Source: Candidatus Nomurabacteria bacterium
GTDB taxonomy: Bacteria; Patescibacteriota; Minisyncoccia; Phycocordibacterales; UBA9973
Reading direction: 5' to 3'
Assembly (NCBI GenBank): GCA_023267245.1
Contig: JAHFNP010000019.1
Location: forward strand, 1 to 10,378
DNA length: 10,378 bases
Of this stretch, positions 5,972 through 10,378 are shown in pieces; position 1 is the stretch's first letter, and every line of letters starts with the position of its first letter. Under the pieces are notes generated by a model. The model was given only the letters and a program-made list of their open reading frames with translations, was not told where the DNA came from and did no database searches. A program made the translations under genes and the position numbers.

Positions 5972-5976
5972 TCGGA

Positions 5977-6285
5977 TTACGCCTTAGCTTTTAATTCTTT
6001 TTTAGCTTTAGTCGGACTTTTCTTCGGCAAGACATTTTTCTTCTTACCTTCAATTATTTTATCCTTTACCAAGAAGTTATGAACGGTGTCTGAAGCTTTT
6101 GCTCCGACTGACATCCAGTATTTTATGCGATCCGCTTTGAAACTGACTTCGCCGGCCTTCGGATTGTAAGTCCCGAGGATCTCTTTAAACTTTCCGCTTT
6201 TTGTAGCGTTTTTAGAATCGGTCAAAACAACCCTGAAACTTGGGTCGTTCTTTCGGCCAACTCTTAGTAATCTGATCATTAACAT
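5977..6285 (-). CDS. rpsP: 30S ribosomal protein S16
   Basis: S16 is a small-subunit ribosomal protein that binds 16S rRNA early in assembly. With a start at 6285 the protein is 102 residues and begins MLMIRLLRVGRKNDPSFRVV, which aligns with the usual S16 opening (MVxIRLxRxGxKxxPxYRIV). It continues with LTDSKNATKSGKFKEILGTYNP and DRIKYWMSVGAKASDTV, both standard S16 segments, and ends in a lysine/alanine-rich tail. A longer frame opens with TTG at 6321, but that TTG is part of the -35 box of the promoter, so the longer start is rejected. The gene diverges from rnr. Its usual neighbours khpA and trmD are about 5.3 kb away, beyond accessory genes. No Shine-Dalgarno sequence is present; a leaderless mRNA is predicted. 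Confidence 0.95.
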   Translation of the reverse strand: MLMIRLLRVGRKNDPSFRVVLTDSKNATKSGKFKEILGTYNPKAGEVSFKADRIKYWMSVGAKASDTVHNFLVKDKIIEGKKKNVLPKKSPTKAKKELKAKA

Positions 6286-6292
6286 ATGGGAC

Positions 6293-6321
6293 ACTATATC
6301 AAAACCGATCAAATTGGTCAA
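6293..6321 (-). promoter_or_regulatory. Strong extended -10 promoter of rpsP
   Basis: On the minus strand: TTGACC (6321-6316, 5 of 6), a 17-bp spacer ending in TGA, then TATAGT (6298-6293, 5 of 6), giving both a -35 and an extended -10. The hexamer ends 7 nt before the ATG at 6285, so transcription should begin at or next to that codon. This decides the start of rpsP. Confidence 0.82.
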
Positions 6322-6390
6322 TAAGCCGCGCTTTAATGGACGTTGCGCGGCATGATTTCGCTAAATCAAATAAAGCAAAATCGAATTTTA

Positions 6391-6399
6391 TGCTAAAGT
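6391..6399 (+). promoter_or_regulatory. Putative extended -10 promoter of rnr
   Basis: TGCTAAAGT: TAAAGT (6394-6399) with a TGn extension (6391-6393). A -35 is not convincing (TAAAGC at 6371). The hexamer ends 7 nt before the rnr ATG, the same spacing as at rpsP, again suggesting a leaderless transcript. Weaker than the rpsP promoter. Confidence 0.4.
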
Positions 6400-6406
6400 A
6401 AATCTG

Positions 6407-8368
6407 ATGAAGAAAGAAACGAAATCTAAAGACAGCAATCACGAGATTGAAGGGATTATATCTATCTCAGGTAAGGGTGTAGGCTATGTCCGGATTAAGA
6501 AGGATGCCAAACCTGGGGATTCTATAGAAGTAGAGCATGCCTTTTTGAATACTGCCCTGCATGGCGACACTGTCAGAGTGATTATAAATTCCAAGGTAAA
6601 AGACGGACCGCAAACCGGCGAGATCAAAGAGGTCTTGATACGTTCCAAGGCTGGCTTCGCCGGAGTCTTAGAAGAAGGCCCCGCCGTTGGAGGGGCAAGC
6701 AACGGCATGTATTTCCTAGTTCCGAGTGACCCGAGAATGTACACGGATATCATTATTCCTAAAGATAAAATCGGCGGGGCGAAAATAGGACAAAAAGTCT
6801 TCGGGGTGATTATAGCTTGGGAAGATGCGAAAAAAGCTCCGACCGGCGAGATCGTCAAAGTTCTCGGCTGGCCAAAAGAAAACGAAGCCGAGATGCAGGC
6901 TATCGCCTTGGAGAAAGGCTTCCAAAGCGACTTCCCTGCTGACGTCGAAAGTGAAGCCGAAGAACTAAAAAAGAACGGGGCTATTTCAGATGAAGAAATA
7001 AAAAAGAGGCGCGACTTCCGAGACATTGTAACTTTTACTATCGACCCGAGCGACGCCAAGGATTTCGACGACGCGCTGTCCTTCCAAGAATTAGCAAATG
7101 GCAACTTTGAGATCGGCATACATATCGCCGATGTATCGCATTATGTCCAGCCAAAAACCGCCCTCGATAAAGAAGCTTTCCGCCGAGCGACTTCCGTCTA
7201 CTTAGTAGACCGGACTATCCCAATGTTACCTGAGATCCTTTCAAATGACCTCTGTAGTTTAAAGCCGCGCGAAGACAAACTTTGTTTCGGCGCAGTCTTC
7301 GAACTTTCAAAAGACGGCCATGTCAAAAAAGAATGGTTCGGCAAAACAGTCATCCACTCCAATCACCGCTTCAGCTACGAGGACGCGCAAAAAGTTCTGG
7401 ACGACCAAGGCGGGCCGTACTTAAGTGAATTGAATGTCTTAAATGATATCGCCAAGAAATTGACCAAGAAGCGCTTTGCCGAAGGCGCGATCTCGCTCGA
7501 CCAAGAAGAAGTGAAATTCGAACTCGACAAAAACGGCGTACCGATCCGAGTCTTCAAGAAAATCCGCGGCGATACCAACCGCCTTATCGAAGAATTTATG
7601 CTCCTCGCCAACCAGAAGGTCGCCGAATATATTGCCAAGGGCAATGAGAAAGTTTTTGTCTACCGAATCCACGATCTGCCAAATGAAGAAAAAGTCGCCG
7701 ACTTGGCATTTTTCCTCAAAAGGCTCGGCTACCCGATCAAATTGGTCGGCAAGAATATCCCTTCGCACGCGATCAACGATCTCTTAAAAAAACTCGAGGG
7801 CAAGGATGTCAAAGCGACAATACACACCGCGATAATCCGCTCGATGGCCAAGGCGATTTATTCAACCAAAAATATCGGCCACTACGGCCTCGCATTCAAG
7901 CATTATACGCACTTCACCAGTCCTATCCGCCGCTACCCGGACACCGTCGTTCACCGCTTGCTCTTCGACTATCTTGAAGGCAAACACATAAATCGAGATG
8001 AGTGGCACAAATACGAAACCATTTCAAATTACTGTTCCGACCGGGAGAAAAACGCATCTGAAGCCGAAAGATCATCGATCAAATACAAGCAAGTCGAATA
8101 TATGTCCTCTCGCATCGGCGAAGTGTACGACGGAGTCATAACTGGCGCGACCGAATGGGGTATTTTTGTCGAAGAAAAAGAAACTAAATGCGAGGGTATG
8201 ATCCGACTGCGCGACTTAGGTGATGATTATTATGTCTTCAATGAAAAGGAGATGTCGATCGTCGGAAAGAAAACAAAACACAAATATCAAATCGGCGACA
8301 AGGTTAAAATAAAAGTTTCAGACGCGAATCTAAATAAAAAAGTTATAGACTATGTCTTGGTCAAATAA
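6407..8368 (+). CDS. rnr: Ribonuclease R (RNB/VacB family 3'-5' exoribonuclease)
   Basis: RNase R degrades structured RNA processively from the 3' end and helps in rRNA/mRNA quality control. The 653-residue protein has N-terminal cold-shock-like OB regions (about 12-60 and 80-155, the second with FLVPSDPR and IIIPKD), the RNB catalytic domain (about 200-530) and a C-terminal S1 domain (about 570-652, with VYDGVITGATEWGIFVE). Magnesium-binding acidic residues are intact in TIDPSDAKDFDDALS (D213, D219, D221, D222), and the signature HFTSPIRRYPDTVVHR (about 502-517) holds the catalytic arginine region. It is shorter than E. coli RNase R (about 813 residues), lacking the N-terminal helix-turn-helix and the long basic C-terminal tail. 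The stop overlaps the next gene by 17 bp, implying coupled translation. GC content and codon use look higher in GC than in the 0.8-5.2 kb genes. Confidence 0.96.
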   Translation: MKKETKSKDSNHEIEGIISISGKGVGYVRIKKDAKPGDSIEVEHAFLNTALHGDTVRVIINSKVKDGPQTGEIKEVLIRSKAGFAGVLEEGPAVGGASNGMYFLVPSDPRMYTDIIIPKDKIGGAKIGQKVFGVIIAWEDAKKAPTGEIVKVLGWPKENEAEMQAIALEKGFQSDFPADVESEAEELKKNGAISDEEIKKRRDFRDIVTFTIDPSDAKDFDDALSFQELANGNFEIGIHIADVSHYVQPKTALDKEAFRRATSVYLVDRTIPMLPEILSNDLCSLKPREDKLCFGAVFELSKDGHVKKEWFGKTVIHSNHRFSYEDAQKVLDDQGGPYLSELNVLNDIAKKLTKKRFAEGAISLDQEEVKFELDKNGVPIRVFKKIRGDTNRLIEEFMLLANQKVAEYIAKGNEKVFVYRIHDLPNEEKVADLAFFLKRLGYPIKLVGKNIPSHAINDLLKKLEGKDVKATIHTAIIRSMAKAIYSTKNIGHYGLAFKHYTHFTSPIRRYPDTVVHRLLFDYLEGKHINRDEWHKYETISNYCSDREKNASEAERSSIKYKQVEYMSSRIGEVYDGVITGATEWGIFVEEKETKCEGMIRLRDLGDDYYVFNEKEMSIVGKKTKHKYQIGDKVKIKVSDANLNKKVIDYVLVK

Positions 8369-10235
8369 ATTTATAAAATATTTCATCTTTCCGTCTGCTG
8401 CTATCTTCACAGGTATATTCATTACTTCTGTTGTTTTTGACGGTATCAAATCTCACTTCATTGTAAATGCGAGTGCGCAAAATAGTATTGTAACCGCACC
8501 TCAAAATGAAATAAATAAAATAAAAGACGATATTGCCGAAAAAATCGGCTACTTTATAAAAGACCTTTCCCGAGAACCCAAGGAAACTGCCGAAGCCTAC
8601 CTTGTCGGCGATCTTGATACGGGAGAAATAATCGCGGAGAAAAACAAAGATTCGATATTCCCTATCGCTTCCGTTTCCAAATTGATGACCTCGGTAGTCA
8701 CCCTCGAATCTTTAAACGGTGATGATACCGCCACCGTTTCAAAGAGCGCCCTTCGCGCATACGGAAAGAGCGGCAATTTGCGTGCCGGCGAGAAATTCAA
8801 AGTTTCTGACTTACTCTATCCACTCCTGCTTGAATCAAGCAACGATACCGGCGAAGTCTTGGCCGAGCATATGGGCCGACCAGACTTCCTAAAAGCCATG
8901 AATGCAAAAGCTTATGATCTAGGAATGAAAAATACAACATACGAAGACCCAACCGGCTTAACGCCGAAGAACGCTTCGACAGTATCAGACCTTTTCAAAC
9001 TCGCAGTTTATATAAATAAAAATGAGAATCAAATTTTTGAAATAACCAGAAAAGATAACTACACGCTCGGATCGCACTTTTGGCACAACAACAATAATTT
9101 AATTCATCAGAAGGGATATCTCGGCGGTAAAAGCGGCTATATTGATGAGGCGAAAAAAACCGGCGTCGCCCTTTTCAACATCCCGCTTTCCGAAGATAAA
9201 AGTAAAAGCCGAAATGTAGCGATTATCGTACTGCGAAGCGACGATCGTTTCCGTGACACGACCTCGCTCGTCTCATATTTGAAGGGTAATTTTTATTACG
9301 GACTAGCCAGCCAAGCCTCAGCCTATACCGCTATCGAAAATACTATCGAAAGCGATGTGAAGGATTATGTGAATCTTTCTTTTGTCGGCGACATCATGCT
9401 TGATCGAGGGGTCAAACAATCCGTCGTTAAAAATCTCGGCGGAGATTATTCTTTGATGTTCAAAGATGTACCGCAAATCAAAGATGCAGATATAGCATTT
9501 GCAAACCTCGAAGGGCCAGTTTCCGACCAAGGTACGGATTTAAATAATCTTTATTCTTTCCGGATGGATCCAAAAGTTTTGGACGCGCTGAAAGACGCCG
9601 GCTTCGACGCCCTTTCGGTCGCCAACAATCACATCGGCGACTGGGGCCGGAGCGCATTTGCCGATAGCATCGCTCGCCTGAAAGAAAAAGATTTACTGCC
9701 GATCGGCGGAGATATAAATTATGCTGAAGCGACTAAGCCTAAAATAATTGAAAAGAATGGATTAAAAATCGGTTATATCGGCTTCACCGACGTCGGCCCG
9801 GACAATATGGAAGCCGGAAATCCGCCAGCTGGCGGACCCGGCATACTGCTCGCGAGCGATCCAAATTTCGAATCGATCGTCCAAAAAGCGTCGGAGCAAG
9901 TCGATGCCCTCGTCGTATCATTTCACTTCGGCGAGGAATATAAAGACACTACCGAAAGACAGAAACAGCTTGCACACTTAGCGATCGACTCCGGTGCGAA
10001 GATCGTCGTCGGCACGCATCCGCATGTCGCTCAAGGAGTTGAAGAATATGAAGGCGGGCTGATCATGTATAGCTTGGGTAATTTCATCTTCGATCAAGCA
10101 TTCTCAAAAGATACGATGCAAGGACTGATGGTCGAAGTAAAAATCGACAAAAACCTGAACCTTAACTACAAAAAAGAATTGGTTAAATTAGACCCAACCT
10201 TCAAACCGTCTGAAGTGATTGAATTAAGGAAATAA
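8352..10235 (+). CDS. Fusion of S11 D-alanyl-D-alanine carboxypeptidase and CapA-type metallophosphatase domain
   Basis: A 627-residue envelope protein. An N-terminal signal/anchor helix (about 8-29) is followed by an S11 (DacA/PBP5-like) domain (about 75-315) with all three active-site motifs: SxxK at S107-V-S-K110, SxN at S162-S-N164 and KSG at 260-262 in GGKSGYID (KTG in most relatives). These enzymes trim the terminal D-Ala of peptidoglycan stem peptides. The usual PBP5 C-terminal beta domain is missing; instead residues about 340-612 form a CapA/PGA_cap domain: FVGDIMLDRG (D347, D351), FANLEGPVS (E387), SVANNHIGDWG (N426, H427), SFHFGEEY (H525) and GTHPHVAQG (H556, H558), then MYSLGNFIFDQ. 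CapA/PgsA proteins are linked to poly-gamma-glutamate capsule formation and have a calcineurin-like fold; the reaction is uncertain. Frame is continuous through both domains. A palindrome at 9821-9836 encodes PPAGG in the CapA part. It overlaps rnr by 17 bp. Confidence 0.92.
   Translation: MSWSNKFIKYFIFPSAAIFTGIFITSVVFDGIKSHFIVNASAQNSIVTAPQNEINKIKDDIAEKIGYFIKDLSREPKETAEAYLVGDLDTGEIIAEKNKDSIFPIASVSKLMTSVVTLESLNGDDTATVSKSALRAYGKSGNLRAGEKFKVSDLLYPLLLESSNDTGEVLAEHMGRPDFLKAMNAKAYDLGMKNTTYEDPTGLTPKNASTVSDLFKLAVYINKNENQIFEITRKDNYTLGSHFWHNNNNLIHQKGYLGGKSGYIDEAKKTGVALFNIPLSEDKSKSRNVAIIVLRSDDRFRDTTSLVSYLKGNFYYGLASQASAYTAIENTIESDVKDYVNLSFVGDIMLDRGVKQSVVKNLGGDYSLMFKDVPQIKDADIAFANLEGPVSDQGTDLNNLYSFRMDPKVLDALKDAGFDALSVANNHIGDWGRSAFADSIARLKEKDLLPIGGDINYAEATKPKIIEKNGLKIGYIGFTDVGPDNMEAGNPPAGGPGILLASDPNFESIVQKASEQVDALVVSFHFGEEYKDTTERQKQLAHLAIDSGAKIVVGTHPHVAQGVEEYEGGLIMYSLGNFIFDQAFSKDTMQGLMVEVKIDKNLNLNYKKELVKLDPTFKPSEVIELRK
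9821..9836. repeat. 16-bp perfect palindrome inside the CapA domain
   Basis: TCCGCCAGCTGGCGGA is identical to the core of the terminator at 346-361 and one base different from 49-64 in trmD. It is read in frame as part of GNPPAGGPG (residues about 489-497), probably in a surface loop. Confidence 0.85.
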
Positions 10236-10238
10236 AAT

Positions 10239-10378
10239 TTATTTCGCGATAGCAACGGCCTCACCAAACTTAATAGAAAGGAGCTTGGAAGCCCCGTCGG
10301 CGCCTATAGTGATGCCGTAGAGGATGCCAGCTCTCGACATCGTTTCGCGGTTGTGGGTTACAACTATAAGCTGAGAAT
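10239..10378 (-). CDS. smc: Chromosome segregation protein SMC, C-terminal end (partial)
   Basis: SMC is the ATPase core of the condensin-like complex that compacts and separates chromosomes. Only the last 45 residues are inside the window, reading SQLIVVTHNRETMSRAGILYG, then ITIGADGASKLLSIKFGEA to the TAA stop. This matches the SMC C-terminal head region after the Walker B/D-loop (QFIVITHNKxTMxxADxLYGVTMxxxGVSKLVSVxF). The ATP-binding halves and coiled coil are beyond the edge. It is convergent with the carboxypeptidase-CapA gene, with 3 bp between the two stop codons and no terminator hairpin visible. Confidence 0.92.
   Translation of the reverse strand, partial: SQLIVVTHNRETMSRAGILYGITIGADGASKLLSIKFGEAVAIAK

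Noticed and set aside
6286..6321. N-terminal extension of S16 from a TTG start
   Set aside because: The TTG is in the -35 box, the extension lies upstream of the predicted transcription start, and S16 relatives begin at the ATG at 6285.
6484..7119. Long open frame on the minus strand within rnr (211 codons)
   Set aside because: It is antisense to the strongly conserved RNB protein, its translation is Ser/Ala/Phe-rich without family motifs, and it reflects codon bias of rnr.
1..10378. CRISPR array, tRNA, rRNA, transposase or known defence system
   Set aside because: I found no regularly spaced repeats, cloverleaf-like sequences, rRNA segments or transposase/recombinase motifs. The repeated 16-mer is dispersed over the window without array spacing.

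Overview
The window looks like chromosomal DNA from an AT-leaning bacterium with compact genes. I infer a member of the Candidate Phyla Radiation (Patescibacteria, probably Parcubacteria-like). The reasons are short core proteins, almost no convincing Shine-Dalgarno sequences, standard code usage with TAA stops, a lone KhpA-type KH protein next to trmD, and a minimal envelope enzyme set. This assignment is inference from style and gene content; no 16S rRNA or phylogenetic marker was searched.

Left edge, minus strand: the 5' part of trmD (runs off the window), a strong palindromic terminator, then khpA. Middle (about 0.8-5.95 kb): genes not normally found here. They are an M16 zinc peptidase, a small alpha/beta hydrolase and a DUF397 protein (all minus), a TPR/transmembrane/SpoIIE phosphatase (plus), and a secreted or anchored protein of unknown function (minus). 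Most are separated by clear hairpin terminators, and two have good sigma70-type promoters, so they are mainly independent transcription units. Right part: rpsP (minus) diverges from rnr (plus). rnr overlaps by 17 bp a gene for an unusual fusion of an S11 D,D-carboxypeptidase and a CapA-type metallophosphatase domain. That gene converges, with a 3-bp gap, on the 3' end of smc (minus).

rpsP, khpA and trmD are commonly neighbours in bacteria (rpsP-khpA-rimM-trmD-rplS). Here rpsP is separated from khpA-trmD by about 5.3 kb of accessory genes, some resembling families best known from Bacteroidota (TPR-SpoIIE) and Actinobacteria (DUF397). This suggests an insertion or rearrangement.

The most interesting signals are: (1) the carboxypeptidase-CapA fusion; (2) a 16-bp palindrome found in a terminator and, as an exact or one-mismatch copy, inside two unrelated coding sequences; (3) -10 elements 7-8 nt upstream of the start codons of rpsP, rnr and trmD, which predict leaderless mRNAs; (4) an orphan DUF397 protein; (5) the accessory island. 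I did not find a CRISPR array, tRNA, rRNA, transposase or complete defence system.
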